A stretch of DNA of 44,382 nucleotides from Atopobium sp. oral taxon 810 str. F0209 (GCF_000466405.1 NZ_KE952937.1:117193-161574), one strand, 5' to 3'. Positions 26,301 to 35,696 are shown, numbered from the stretch's first letter. Notes: a model not told the origin generated them from the sequence alone. Made by a program: numbers and translations.

Positions 26301-27641
26301 TTAAAACAAGCAGGACTCGATCAAATCTTTTGCTCGCAAAGCAGATATCCACTCGACGGGAATAGCATCATAACCATAGAGCACGCCCGCCAATGCACCA
26401 GCAATAGCGGCAGTGGTATCAGTGTCCAAACCCAGATTAACTGCAGCAAGTACACAATCTCGATAGCTCGAAGTATTTGCCAAACACCAAAGTGCCGCAT
26501 CATAGGCATGCTGTACAAAACCACTGGATGCGGGCGCAGGCTTATCCTTCCACTCCCCTGCCACTTCCGCCGCAGTCGCACCAGCTGCCAGACGCTTTAG
26601 AATATGAACAAAGCTCACACATAGATTACAACTCAAGGCATGCGCATGAGTAATAGCTGAAACTGCACGGATATCCTTATCGCTTGCAGCGGTAAAGGCA
26701 AGAGGAGCTATGCGCATAAGCGAACCATTGCCGTTATCCCACTCGCCGTCACAGCCATACCCCTGTCTCAGTGCCACTGCGGTTGTATTGCCTACATCAA
26801 AAGTAATGCCATCAGGCGTATATGCACCCTCATACAACCAGCGGCAAAAACGCTCGCGCATATCAGTAATGTTAATCAAGCCACACGCACGAATGCTGTC
26901 ACAGGTTGCCAAAGTCATGCTGGTATCGTCTGAAAATGTTCCTGTCTCTTGATCATGTGTTCCGTGACCCACCATGCCTGTACAACAAAAACTTCCACGC
27001 TCACAAAACTCATAAGGCACGCCCAAGGCATCCCCTATAGCAAGTCCATAGATTGCTGATTTTAGTTGGGCACGACGTCGTAATGCCTGGGAAGCCATGC
27101 TAGCAGCAATGATAGTTTTGGAATCATAAATAAGTCCTGCTTTTACAGCATCCAGAACCTCTGGGATATCAAGCCAAACTACATCGACAAACTCACCTTT
27201 ATCGGGGGTCGCATCACTTTGATGCACGCCATGCGCTAGGTAAATCATCGTATGTTCATCAGTAAAACCAATCGAACCATATGATGTTGCCAACAACTCA
27301 AGTGAAGTCGCAACAAGACCTGTTTCTTCTTTGAGTTCGCGAGCAGCACAAACAGCAGAATCTTCTCCTACCTCGAGTTTTCCTGCTGGAATTTCAAGTG
27401 TCAGGTGCCCCACAGATACACGCCACTGGCGCACCAAACACAGCTTGCCATCACGTATGACTGCCACTGCAGCACCCCCATGGTGACGTGCCAGTTCTCT
27501 ATAAGCAATACTCCCATCAGGACAGCTCACCTTGGAGGTCTCAACCGAAAAAATCTTGCCTGTCCACGCAGTTTGGGTTTGTAGTGGACACTCCTGCAGA
27601 TTTTCATCGGTTACACAAAGCTTTTGTATGCGGTCAAGCAT
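26301..27641 (-). CDS. NUDIX hydrolase - ADP-ribosylglycohydrolase fusion
   Basis: The 446-residue protein joins two enzymes in one frame. Residues 20-180 are a NUDIX domain of the ADP-ribose pyrophosphatase type, with EIPAGKLE at 83-90 and a complete Nudix box from Gly87 to Leu109 (Glu93, Arg101-Glu102, Glu105-Glu106, Gly108). Residues 193-446 are an ADP-ribosylglycohydrolase (ARH/DraG) domain, with YGLAIGDALGVPYEF at about 198-212, GTFSDDTSM at 234-242 and the distal metal motif GLDTDTTAA near 404-412. Together they could release ADP-ribose from a protein or nucleic-acid adduct and split it to AMP and ribose 5-phosphate. GAGGAT precedes ATG 27641. It is divergent from metY. Both catalytic sets look intact. 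No ADP-ribosyltransferase is nearby. Confidence 0.9.
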   Translation of the reverse strand: MLDRIQKLCVTDENLQECPLQTQTAWTGKIFSVETSKVSCPDGSIAYRELARHHGGAAVAVIRDGKLCLVRQWRVSVGHLTLEIPAGKLEVGEDSAVCAARELKEETGLVATSLELLATSYGSIGFTDEHTMIYLAHGVHQSDATPDKGEFVDVVWLDIPEVLDAVKAGLIYDSKTIIAASMASQALRRRAQLKSAIYGLAIGDALGVPYEFCERGSFCCTGMVGHGTHDQETGTFSDDTSMTLATCDSIRACGLINITDMRERFCRWLYEGAYTPDGITFDVGNTTAVALRQGYGCDGEWDNGNGSLMRIAPLAFTAASDKDIRAVSAITHAHALSCNLCVSFVHILKRLAAGATAAEVAGEWKDKPAPASSGFVQHAYDAALWCLANTSSYRDCVLAAVNLGLDTDTTAAIAGALAGVLYGYDAIPVEWISALRAKDLIESCLF

Positions 27642-27752
27642 GCTTGCATCCTCACTTTTTGCCGCTCAAACTGTTAACAAAAATGATACCGACATAGGTG
27701 CCCTCTAAGCGCTACGCTTGACAAGTCTGCTACCCAAAGGAAGGGACTTGCT

Positions 27753-29045
27753 ATGAGCATCGATACTACATGCATCCATGCAGGATATCAGGCAGGAAAC
27801 GGCGAACCGCGCTGCTTGCCAATCTACCTCAGCACCACCTATCACTATGACACAACCGACGCAGTGGCAAATCTTTTTGACCATCCCGAACAAGGTCATA
27901 TGTATTCCCGCATTACCAACCCCACCTGCGCTGCAGTAGAAGAAAAAATTGCAGCTCTTGAGGGCGGTGCTGCAGCTATGCTAACAAGCTCTGGTCAGAT
28001 GGCAAGCTTCCTTACCGTTGCCAATCTCTGCAAAGCTGGCGATCACTGCGTAGTTTCCTCCGCGATTTACGGTGGTACGGTAAACCTCTTTACTACCACC
28101 CTACCTAAGTTTGACATTACTACCACTTTCGTCTCTCCTCGTGCAACAAAAGAGGAAATCGCCGCAGCCATTCGCCCCGAAACTAAGCTTGTTTTTGGTG
28201 AAGTTGTTGCTAACCCTGCCCTCGCCGTACTTGACCTTGAGGCTTTTGCTTCTGCAGCTCACGAAGCGGGGCTGCCCTTAGTTGTGGATAATACCTTCCC
28301 CACGCCCGTACTCTGCCGTCCTATCGAATGGGGTGCCGACATCGTTGTGCACTCCACTACCAAGTACATGGACGGTCATGCCATGATTGTCGGCGGCGTC
28401 ATTATTGACTCAGGCAAATTTGATTGGGCTGCTTCTGGTCACTTCCCCGACTTTACCGAACCTGACGAGTCATACCATGGCACCATCTATACGCGTGATT
28501 ATGGCAAGATTGCTTTCATCATGAAGGCCCGTATGCAGCTCATGCGTGATTTTGGCGTATATCCCCCCGCAACCAATGCCTTTATTCTCAACGAGACACT
28601 CGAGACTCTTGCGCTGCGCATTAGGCGTCATACAAGTACCGCTCAAAAGGTTGCCGAATATCTGGAGGCACGCCCTGAGGTAGATTCGGTCAACTTCCCT
28701 GGCCTGAAATCCAATCCCTATCATGAGCTAGCAAATAAGTATCTGCCTGATGGTCCCTGCGGAGTCATTTCCTTTGTGGTAGGAGATGGCAAGGGCAGTA
28801 AGGGCGGCAGCCGTGACCGCGCAGCTGCAGTACTTGATCATCTTAAGCTTGTTTCTCAGGAGGTACATGTCTCTGATTCGCAAACCTGTGCCTTACATCC
28901 CGCCACTTCGACCCATCGCCAGCTCACCGATGAGCAGCTGCTTGCCGCAGGAATCTACCCTGGTATGATTCGTTTATCCTGTGGTTTGGAAGACTCCGAA
29001 GATATTCTTGCTGACCTTGAGCAGGCATTTGCTGCCTTGGCCTAA
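27753..29045 (+). CDS. metY: O-acetylhomoserine sulfhydrylase-type PLP enzyme
   Basis: The 430-residue protein is a Cys/Met-metabolism PLP enzyme. The PLP lysine is Lys204 in HSTTKYMDGHAMIVGG, followed by the DSGKFDW and FTEPDESYHG segments that mark O-acetylhomoserine sulfhydrylases (MetY). MYSRITNPT near 50-58 is the family's phosphate-binding region. MetY makes homocysteine from O-acetylhomoserine and sulfide. Methionine gamma-lyase is a close relative and cannot be excluded. GGAAGGGA precedes ATG 27753. A terminator at 29059-29085 ends the unit. No SAM riboswitch was found in the 111-base gap upstream. Confidence 0.88.
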   Translation: MSIDTTCIHAGYQAGNGEPRCLPIYLSTTYHYDTTDAVANLFDHPEQGHMYSRITNPTCAAVEEKIAALEGGAAAMLTSSGQMASFLTVANLCKAGDHCVVSSAIYGGTVNLFTTTLPKFDITTTFVSPRATKEEIAAAIRPETKLVFGEVVANPALAVLDLEAFASAAHEAGLPLVVDNTFPTPVLCRPIEWGADIVVHSTTKYMDGHAMIVGGVIIDSGKFDWAASGHFPDFTEPDESYHGTIYTRDYGKIAFIMKARMQLMRDFGVYPPATNAFILNETLETLALRIRRHTSTAQKVAEYLEARPEVDSVNFPGLKSNPYHELANKYLPDGPCGVISFVVGDGKGSKGGSRDRAAAVLDHLKLVSQEVHVSDSQTCALHPATSTHRQLTDEQLLAAGIYPGMIRLSCGLEDSEDILADLEQAFAALA

Positions 29046-29058
29046 ATCGCAGAATACA

Positions 29059-29085
29059 AGCGGCATCTTTATGGTGTCGCTTTTT
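29059..29085 (+). terminator. Terminator after metY
   Basis: AGCGGCATC (29059-29067) pairs with GGTGTCGCT (29073-29081), with two G-T pairs and a five-base loop, followed by TTTTT. Confidence 0.75.
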
Positions 29086-29121
29086 GTTATTGCTCGTTTG
29101 AATTAAGTATTTGGAGGACTT

Positions 29122-30312
29122 ATGACATCGAAGGAGCACAAGGATTTTGCCGCATTAGCACTTGAGATGCACCGTCAGCATCACGGCAAAATCGAGGTTA
29201 TCAGCAAGGTTGCGCTCAATAGTCGTGATGATCTCTCTGTTGCCTATACTCCTGGTGTTGCCGAACCCTGTCGCCAAATTGCCGCCAACCCTGATGCAGT
29301 ATGGGAGTACACCGCAAAACGCAATCTTGTTGCAGTTGTCTCGGATGGTACTGCCGTACTGGGCTTAGGCGATATTGGACCATTGGCAGCTATGCCTGTC
29401 ATGGAGGGTAAGTCTATCTTATTCAAACAGTTTGGCGATATCGATGCCTTTCCCATCTGTCTAGACACAAAAGACCCTGATGAGATTGTCGAAACAGTCA
29501 AGCGATTGGCGCCCAGTTTTGGTGGCATCAACCTTGAGGATATTTCTGCTCCGCGCTGCTTTGAAATAGAAACACGTCTGCGCCAAGAGCTTGATATTCC
29601 TGTCTTTCACGACGATCAACACGGTACAGCGATTGTCTGCTCAGCAGGCCTTCTGAACGCATTGCGTCTTGTTGGGAAAAAGCTCGAGAACACGCGTATT
29701 GTTATTAATGGCGCAGGATCTGCTGGTATTTCTATTGCCAAACTGTTGGGTGCGCTCGGTGCTACAAATATTGTTTTATTGGCTCGAAGAGGAGCACTTG
29801 CTCCCGGCGAAGACTGGATGAATCCCGCACAAGCAGCCATGGCCGAGTGCACTAACCCCGAGCACATTCACGGCCATCTAGCAGAGGTGCTTCCTAGCCG
29901 CGATATCTTTATCGGCGTTTCTGCTCCTCGAGTGCTCGACGCTGAACTCGTCTCAACCATGGCAGATGATGCTATTGTCTTTGCAATGGCAAACCCCACG
30001 CCCGAAATCATGCCTGACGAGGCAAAGGCTGGTGGCGCTCGCGTGGTTGCAACGGGGCGTTCAGATTATCCCAATCAGATTAACAATGTGCTTGTCTTCC
30101 CAGGAATTTTCCGCGGGGCTCTTGATGCGCGCGCAACCGACATCACTGAGGGCATGAAACTTGCGGCAGCACATGCAATTGCAGACATCGTAAGCGCAGA
30201 CGAATTAAGCGAAGACTACATCATCCCTAGTGCATTTGATGAGCGCGTTGCCAAAGCCGTAGCAACCGCTGTCGCCAACCAAGCGCACGTTGAAGGTATT
30301 GCTCGTACCTAG
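29122..30312 (+). CDS. Malic enzyme (oxaloacetate-decarboxylating malate dehydrogenase)
   Basis: The 396-residue protein is of the short bacterial malic enzyme type, converting malate to pyruvate and CO2 with NAD(P). Seen are VAYTPGVAEPCR near 37-48 with the catalytic region, the VSDGTAVLGLGDIGP loop near 73-87, the metal-binding FHDDQHGTA near 159-167 and the Rossmann motif NGAGSAGISIA near 196-206. GGAGGA lies just before ATG 29122. Cofactor choice cannot be fixed by eye. It precedes an Ldh-family gene by 78 bases, so both may work on the malate-pyruvate branch. Confidence 0.93.
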   Translation: MTSKEHKDFAALALEMHRQHHGKIEVISKVALNSRDDLSVAYTPGVAEPCRQIAANPDAVWEYTAKRNLVAVVSDGTAVLGLGDIGPLAAMPVMEGKSILFKQFGDIDAFPICLDTKDPDEIVETVKRLAPSFGGINLEDISAPRCFEIETRLRQELDIPVFHDDQHGTAIVCSAGLLNALRLVGKKLENTRIVINGAGSAGISIAKLLGALGATNIVLLARRGALAPGEDWMNPAQAAMAECTNPEHIHGHLAEVLPSRDIFIGVSAPRVLDAELVSTMADDAIVFAMANPTPEIMPDEAKAGGARVVATGRSDYPNQINNVLVFPGIFRGALDARATDITEGMKLAAAHAIADIVSADELSEDYIIPSAFDERVAKAVATAVANQAHVEGIART

Positions 30313-30390
30313 AACGCAGCATTTGTCGCTTTGCTTGCTACACTGAACTTTATAAGACAAAAATAGGCTCACGACAACGAAAGGCAGACC

Positions 30391-31512
30391 ATGAGTACAG
30401 AGACTCGTCCTTATGTTCCTTGGAAGCAAATCGGCGATTTTATGGTTGACGCCTTTGAAGCCTATGGCGTACCGAGGGCCGATGCTGAGATTTGCGCCGA
30501 TGTCTTAATGGAATCCGACCGTCGTGGTATCGAGAGTCACGGCTGCAACCGCTTTAAGCCTATCTACCTCGACCGTATCAAGCGCGGGACATTGCTACCA
30601 GTTACTCATATCGAGATTGTGCGTGAAACCCCAACAACCGTTGTCATGGATGCACACGATGGCATGGGTATGGTTGCCAGCCATAAAATGATGCAAATGC
30701 TTATTGAAAAGGCAAATACCCAGGGTATGGCGGGTGGAGCAATCAAAAACTCTACTCACTATGGCATCGCTGGTTATTGGGCCACAATGGCAAGCAATGA
30801 GGGTTTAATTGGTCTTACTGGTACCAATGCTCGCCCCTCTATCGCACCAACATTTGGTGTAGACAATATGATGGGTACTAACCCTTTGACCTTTGCTCTA
30901 CCAACAGATGAGGATTTTCCCTTCTGTATAGACTGCGCCACTTCCATTGTTCAACGTGGTCGTATCGAATATTACGCACGCGAGGGCAAAGAAACCCCTG
31001 CAGGTTGTGTTGTTACGGCTGATGGCGGCACCGAAACCGACAGTCAGCAGATACTCAAAGATCTTGTGGAAGGCACAGCAGCCCTCGCTCCTCTGGGTGG
31101 CGTAGGTGACGCCACTGCAGGATACAAGGGGTATGGCTATGCTGCAGTTGTCGAAATCCTCTCGGCGGCACTTGCTGGCGGCAAGTTTATGAAGGCGCTC
31201 ATGGGTGTATCTGCTGATGGAAAGCCGCAGATGTATGGCTTGGGCCACTTCTTCTTTGTGGTTGATCCTGAGGCTTTCTGTGGTCGTAAGACCTTTGAAA
31301 AAATTGCTGGCGATATCTGTCGTGCGCTGCGTGCTTCCAAAAAAGCTCCTGGTCAAGAGCGTATTTACACCGCTGGTGAGAAAGAATGGTTGGCGTGGCA
31401 AGAGCGTAAGGACAAAGGTGTGCCAGTGGGTTCTGGTGTCCAAGCAGATCTTATTGCCGTTCGAGACGAGCTAGGGCTTCCCTATCATTTTGATTTTGAG
31501 GATCTGGGCTAA
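30391..31512 (+). CDS. Malate/L-lactate dehydrogenase family oxidoreductase (Ldh2 type)
   Basis: The 373-residue protein belongs to the NAD(P)-dependent family that includes malate, L-lactate, ureidoglycolate and 2,3-diketogulonate dehydrogenases, unrelated to classical LDH. Typical features are RRGIESHGCNRF near 48-59 with the catalytic His, a HYGIAGYWA segment near 123-131, MMGTNPLTFALP near 160-171 and the glycine-rich YKGYGYAAVVEILSAAL near 244-260. GAAAGG lies upstream of ATG 30391. It is followed without a gap by the DUF488 gene. Next to malic enzyme, malate or lactate is the likely substrate, but sulfolactate or ureidoglycolate use is possible in the family. Confidence 0.85.
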   Translation: MSTETRPYVPWKQIGDFMVDAFEAYGVPRADAEICADVLMESDRRGIESHGCNRFKPIYLDRIKRGTLLPVTHIEIVRETPTTVVMDAHDGMGMVASHKMMQMLIEKANTQGMAGGAIKNSTHYGIAGYWATMASNEGLIGLTGTNARPSIAPTFGVDNMMGTNPLTFALPTDEDFPFCIDCATSIVQRGRIEYYAREGKETPAGCVVTADGGTETDSQQILKDLVEGTAALAPLGGVGDATAGYKGYGYAAVVEILSAALAGGKFMKALMGVSADGKPQMYGLGHFFFVVDPEAFCGRKTFEKIAGDICRALRASKKAPGQERIYTAGEKEWLAWQERKDKGVPVGSGVQADLIAVRDELGLPYHFDFEDLG

Positions 31513-31875
31513 ATGCCGAGCTTTTATATCAAGCGAATTTATGACGAACCAAGCAAAGATGACGGCTTGCGCGTACTGGTAGACCGTCTTTGGCCACGTG
31601 GAATGAAAAAAGAGCGGGCAGCACTTGACAGGTGGGAAAAATCCTTGGCACCCAGTCCTGAACTGCGCAAATGGTGGAGTCATGACCCAGAACGTATGGA
31701 TGAATTTGCCACTGCCTATCAAGCAGAACTCGATGCAAGCGGTGCGGCGGAGGTCTTTGTTGAAGGACTTGCACCAGATGCAAAAGTGACTCTCCTTTTT
31801 GCAGCCAAGGATCTCACAATTAACCATGCCGCCATCCTTAAAGACTATCTAACTCAACTCGCAGCGCATAAATAG
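31513..31875 (+). CDS. DUF488 family protein (YeaO-like)
   Basis: The 120-residue protein shows the DUF488 pattern RIYDEPSKDDGLRVLVDRLWPRG near the start, then LAPSPELRKWW and a late beta-alpha unit (KVTLLFAAKD). Family members are small cytosolic proteins of unknown biochemical role. ATG 31513 follows the Ldh stop TAA directly, so translation is probably coupled. proA begins 34 bases after it. Confidence 0.85.
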   Translation: MPSFYIKRIYDEPSKDDGLRVLVDRLWPRGMKKERAALDRWEKSLAPSPELRKWWSHDPERMDEFATAYQAELDASGAAEVFVEGLAPDAKVTLLFAAKDLTINHAAILKDYLTQLAAHK

Positions 31876-31909
31876 CGTCGTTGCAATATTGCTGAGAAGG
31901 AGAAACACG

Positions 31910-33187
31910 ATGAGTATTCGTGATGATGCTCGCCAGATGAAACTGAGTGCACCTGCGCTTGCTGCCAGCGATATTACTCTTCGCAATCATGCGCTTGGGC
32001 TGATAAAGCAAGCCCTGCTTGAGGCTAAAGACACGATTTTTGCAGCAAATGCTGCAGATATACAAGCCGCCAAGGAAGCAGGAATTGCAAGCCAACTCAT
32101 TAAACGCCTATGCTTTGATGAACACAAATTAAACGATGTGTGTGCAGGTATCGACCAGCTCATTGGTCTTCCCGATCCGCTTGGAGTCATCACACTTAAC
32201 CGCGAACTTGACGAGGGTCTAGAACTCCGTCGTATAAGCTGTCCCATAGGTGTTATTGGCGTCATCTTTGAAGCACGCCCCGATGCGCTCGTGCAGATTT
32301 CAACCCTATGTATCAAGTCGGGCAATTGTGCAATTCTTAAGGGAGGACGTGAAACCGCCAAAACAAATCGTTGTCTTTTTGTTCTCATCCACAACGCTAT
32401 TCTTAAGGCAGGACTTCCCCAAGCTTGCCTCGTGCAAGCAGAATCCCATGCTGACATTGATGAACTACTGGGTTGTGATGGTGATGTTGACCTGCTAATT
32501 CCGCGCGGTTCAAATGCCTTTGTCCGTCACATTATGGACAATACCAAAATCCCCGTAATGGGCCATGCCGATGGAATTTGCCACAGTTTTGTTGAACAGA
32601 GCGCGGACTTCGACCAAGCCTTGCGCGTACTTATTGATGCTAAAACACAGTATGTAGTTGCCTGCAATACGACAGAGACTGTCTTAGTACAGCGCAGTAT
32701 CGTAACGGAATTTCTACCCCGCTTGGCTGCAGCCTGTGAGGCAGTTGGTGTTAGTCTGCACGGCGATGACGAGGTTGCCCACTACATTAAGGTGAAGCCG
32801 CTAGGCAAAGACGGCTATACTCACGAATATCTCGCACTTGAACTCAGTGTCAAGCTTGTCGAGAATACCGAAGAGGCAATCGAACATATCAATCGCTACG
32901 GCTCTCATCATACCGATGCGATTCTTACCCGCAGTGACACCGAGACTCACAAATTCCAGCAGATGGTTGATTCAGCAGGTGTCTATGTCAATGCCTCAAC
33001 ACGCTTTGCCGATGGCTACCGTTACGGCTTTGGCGCTGAGGTTGGCATTTCCACGGGCAAGATTCATGCGCGCGGTCCTGTAGGACTGGAGGGGCTCGTA
33101 AGTTATAAGTATTTGTTGCGTGGACAGAACCATGTTGTAAGTGACTATGCCTCAGGCAAGCGTCAGTTTACCCATCGCGACCTATAA
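31910..33187 (+). CDS. proA: Glutamate-5-semialdehyde dehydrogenase (gamma-glutamyl phosphate reductase)
   Basis: The 425-residue enzyme reduces gamma-glutamyl phosphate to glutamate semialdehyde with NADPH in proline synthesis. Motifs are PIGVIGVIFEARPDALVQ near 112-129, KSGNCAILKGGRET near 136-149 and the catalytic Cys252 in VVACNTTETVL. AGAAGGAG lies seven bases before ATG 31910. The seven upstream codons of the frame are not supported. The proB kinase gene does not adjoin it. It follows the DUF488 gene and probably shares its transcript. Confidence 0.94.
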   Translation: MSIRDDARQMKLSAPALAASDITLRNHALGLIKQALLEAKDTIFAANAADIQAAKEAGIASQLIKRLCFDEHKLNDVCAGIDQLIGLPDPLGVITLNRELDEGLELRRISCPIGVIGVIFEARPDALVQISTLCIKSGNCAILKGGRETAKTNRCLFVLIHNAILKAGLPQACLVQAESHADIDELLGCDGDVDLLIPRGSNAFVRHIMDNTKIPVMGHADGICHSFVEQSADFDQALRVLIDAKTQYVVACNTTETVLVQRSIVTEFLPRLAAACEAVGVSLHGDDEVAHYIKVKPLGKDGYTHEYLALELSVKLVENTEEAIEHINRYGSHHTDAILTRSDTETHKFQQMVDSAGVYVNASTRFADGYRYGFGAEVGISTGKIHARGPVGLEGLVSYKYLLRGQNHVVSDYASGKRQFTHRDL

Positions 33188-33233
33188 GAGCCAAGTAACA
33201 CGCAAGTTCAGCTGCAACCTCGATTGGTTTGGA

Positions 33234-34235
33234 CTAGCTACGATCATGGTTGACTGGACGATAAAACAACTCACTGATTTTTGCCGTATCGTGCGTTTGT
33301 CCAAGAACCCACATAGTCTTGGCTACAAGCGATTCACTCGTCATGTCGCCACCCTGCAAAATGCCAGGCTTATTGGCGTAAGCACGCCCAACTTCATAGA
33401 CGCCTAAATCGAGGCCTTCCTCAGGTACCTGTGTTGTCATAACCAAACTGCGACCTGAGGCTATCCATTCATCTATCGCACGCTCATACGATGCATCGGG
33501 ATACTCTGGAACACCACCAATACCAAAGGTCTCAAGTATGATGGCATCATAGTCCGCCTGAAGCAGAGCAAAAATTGAAGGTTGAAGCTCGGGCGTAAGC
33601 TTGATAACAATCACACACTCATCCAACTTGTCATAAAAACAAGGTATTCGAGGTTGTTCAGTGAGTTTATGAGCAGAACTAACACGCACAATTTGGTCAT
33701 TACGTATGAGCGCAAGGGCTGGATAGTTAACACTTGAGAATGCATTAAAACTCATCGTGCGCTGTTTGCGAGCGCGCGTTCCCGCAATCGCTTCGCCCCC
33801 AAAAACCACACTCACATCACTACTCTCATCGTCAAGAGCATAAAGCAGACTTTGGTACACATTAAGTTTGGCATCGGTAAAGGGATTGCCCATAGGCTGC
33901 TGTGACCCCGTTAGCACGATTGGCTTGTCGTTGTTTTGGATAAGATACGATAGCGCCGCCGCAGTATATGCCATCGTATCGGTACCGTGTAATACAACAA
34001 AACCATCGTACCTGTCGTAATTATCACGAATTTCTCGAGCAATACGTAGCCAGTCGCGAGGGCGCATATTAGTTGAATCGATGTTCATCGGCTGAACAAC
34101 ATCTAGTTTGCACAAACCCTCGATGAGCGGCACCTGCAAGGCTAATTCTTTTCCTGTCATTGCGGGTGAAAGCCCTGCTTCGCCAGCGACCGAGGCAATA
34201 GTACCGCCTGTAGCTATAAGCAATATGCGCTTCAT
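33234..34235 (-). CDS. ansA: L-asparaginase, type I (cytosolic)
   Basis: The 333-residue protein splits asparagine to aspartate and ammonia. Both nucleophile motifs are present: TGGTIA at 9-14 with Thr12, and HGTDTM at 83-88 with Thr85 and Asp86. There is no signal peptide, so it fits the cytosolic type. AAGGAG lies seven bases before ATG 34235. The start overlaps the DUF1836 stop by four bases (ATGA), so translation is coupled and the two proteins act in one operon. Confidence 0.93.
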   Translation of the reverse strand: MKRILLIATGGTIASVAGEAGLSPAMTGKELALQVPLIEGLCKLDVVQPMNIDSTNMRPRDWLRIAREIRDNYDRYDGFVVLHGTDTMAYTAAALSYLIQNNDKPIVLTGSQQPMGNPFTDAKLNVYQSLLYALDDESSDVSVVFGGEAIAGTRARKQRTMSFNAFSSVNYPALALIRNDQIVRVSSAHKLTEQPRIPCFYDKLDECVIVIKLTPELQPSIFALLQADYDAIILETFGIGGVPEYPDASYERAIDEWIASGRSLVMTTQVPEEGLDLGVYEVGRAYANKPGILQGGDMTSESLVAKTMWVLGQTHDTAKISELFYRPVNHDRS

Positions 34236-34756
34236 GCAGATTCTCCTTGGCTTTGCTTGTCAAGAATATAGCGAACCTGTTTTTCTAAACGAATCTGATT
34301 GGCACAGCAGCTCACCAGCTCACATAACAGCTGCTTGAGCTCACTATCCTCATCTGTAGAGATACTCTCTGTACCCTTAATCGCAGTGGAAAAAAGCTCA
34401 ATAAAACTCTGATAGGCCACTTCACGCGTGTATTGCGCACGCTGAAGCTCTAGCAAACTACGAATATCATCCAGTTGTAGAACCGTCTTAGTGATTGCTA
34501 CAAAAATAAGATCGCACACATGATTGCGATAATAGAGCTTTTTTATAGGGCAATCGATAATGCCCTGTTTAACATAGTTGGAAATCATTGAAGGCGTCAG
34601 ATGCACACTACCCAACGGGTCTAGATAACCATTAATCAGTCTGCATGTTTGTTCAAGCAACAGGCCCACATCGGGAATATCTCGCAGCGCAGGCAAATAA
34701 AAGTCCGTCAGCACTGCTTGACTAGAAGCTCGCATTTCTTTTCCTGTTTTGCTCAC
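34232..34756 (-). CDS. DUF1836 protein, putative MerR-like regulator
   Basis: The 174-residue protein matches the DUF1836 pattern: LPALRDIPDVGLLLEQ near 21-36, LTPSMISNYVKQGIIDCPIKKLYYRNHVCDLIF in the middle (given by its ends, about 53-85), then helices. The middle part looks like a winged helix-turn-helix. Many members are annotated only as DUF1836. The start is GTG 34756 with AAGGAG eight bases upstream. It is the leader gene of an operon with asparaginase and could regulate it or a divergent gene such as the hemolysin-III gene. This is inference from order only. Confidence 0.75.
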   Translation of the reverse strand: MSKTGKEMRASSQAVLTDFYLPALRDIPDVGLLLEQTCRLINGYLDPLGSVHLTPSMISNYVKQGIIDCPIKKLYYRNHVCDLIFVAITKTVLQLDDIRSLLELQRAQYTREVAYQSFIELFSTAIKGTESISTDEDSELKQLLCELVSCCANQIRLEKQVRYILDKQSQGESA

Positions 34757-34846
34757 TTTATTTGCTCCTTAGCAACTATGCACGTACGCACATCTTTACA
34801 AATTTTATTGTTTAGGTTCTGCTTCGTCAAAGATGGGTTTGTTAAT

Positions 34847-34877
34847 TTGTGTGTACGGTTTTTAATAACCCTATAAT
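34847..34877 (+). promoter_or_regulatory. Possible promoter of the hemolysin-III-family gene
   Basis: A perfect TATAAT (34872-34877) has TTGTGT 19 bases upstream (34847-34852). The spacing is long and the -35 is weak, but the -10 is the best in the region and lies 50 bases before the start codon. Confidence 0.45.
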
Positions 34878-34926
34878 CTCATCTTTATATTGATACAATC
34901 ATGTAAAAGGAACAAAGGAGGTTACT

Positions 34927-35583
34927 ATGCTCGATCGCATTCCTCTACCAAAATATAGCCCCAGCGAAGAAGCTTTTAATGCTATTTCGCATCTTGTAGG
35001 CGTCGGACTCGGTCTTTTTGCATTGGGATGGATGTTGCGCTCTGCCCTTGAGGCACCCACTATCCCAATGATTGTCGGCATTGTTATCTATGCACTCTCC
35101 CTGATGTTGTTATATGGCGTTAGCACTGCTTACCATGCACTGCCGGTAGGACGGGCAAAGAAAGTGCTACGCATCCTTGATCACTGCTCTATATATTTGT
35201 TAATTGCTGGTTGTTATACGCCCATTGCACTCATTGTATTTTGGAATACAGCTGCTGGTAAATTACTGCTTGCAGTGGAATGGGGTATTGCAGCGCTGGG
35301 AATTGCCGCTAACGCCTATGATATGACGGCAAAGCCTATCAAGGTACTCAGTCAAATTAGCTACCTTTTGATGGGTTGGGCAATCATGCTTATCCCCTTG
35401 CCCACCCTGCTTGAGGTGGGGCAAGGTTGGCTTGGTTGGATCTTTGCTGGTGGGGTAGCCTATACGATAGGCATCATCTTTTATTTGGCGGGAAGCAAAC
35501 ACCCACATATGCACTGTGTCTGGCATATCTTTGTACTGCTTGGGTCAGTCATTCAGATGATTGGTTTTATACGCATGATTTAG
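34927..35583 (+). CDS. Hemolysin III family membrane protein
   Basis: The 218-residue protein has about seven hydrophobic segments and the family markers EEAFNAISHLVGVGLG near 15-30, LLYGVSTAYHALP near 61-73, LDHCSIYLLIAGCYTP near 86-101 and the closing HMHCVWHIFVLLGS. This PAQR-related family has conserved histidines and aspartate that probably bind a metal. True haemolytic activity is unproven for most members. AAAGGAGG lies six bases before ATG 34927. DUF1275 follows after 113 bases. Confidence 0.9.
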   Translation: MLDRIPLPKYSPSEEAFNAISHLVGVGLGLFALGWMLRSALEAPTIPMIVGIVIYALSLMLLYGVSTAYHALPVGRAKKVLRILDHCSIYLLIAGCYTPIALIVFWNTAAGKLLLAVEWGIAALGIAANAYDMTAKPIKVLSQISYLLMGWAIMLIPLPTLLEVGQGWLGWIFAGGVAYTIGIIFYLAGSKHPHMHCVWHIFVLLGSVIQMIGFIRMI

Positions 35584-35696
35584 GATTGCGAAAACCTTTA
35601 AGGTTTGATTCTTGTCAAAACTTTGGCTTGAGTCTTGTACCCAGCAGGGATTGTGCCATTGTTGATAGGGCAAGGTTTACTGCGAAAGGTTTATTT

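Noticed and set aside
27642-27752. SAM riboswitch before metY
   Set aside because: The 111-base gap lacks the multi-stem layout and conserved cores of known SAM riboswitches.
35427-35696. N-terminal extension of the DUF1275 frame
   Set aside because: It overlaps the hemolysin-III gene in another frame. GTG 35697 has a ribosome site and gives the usual length.
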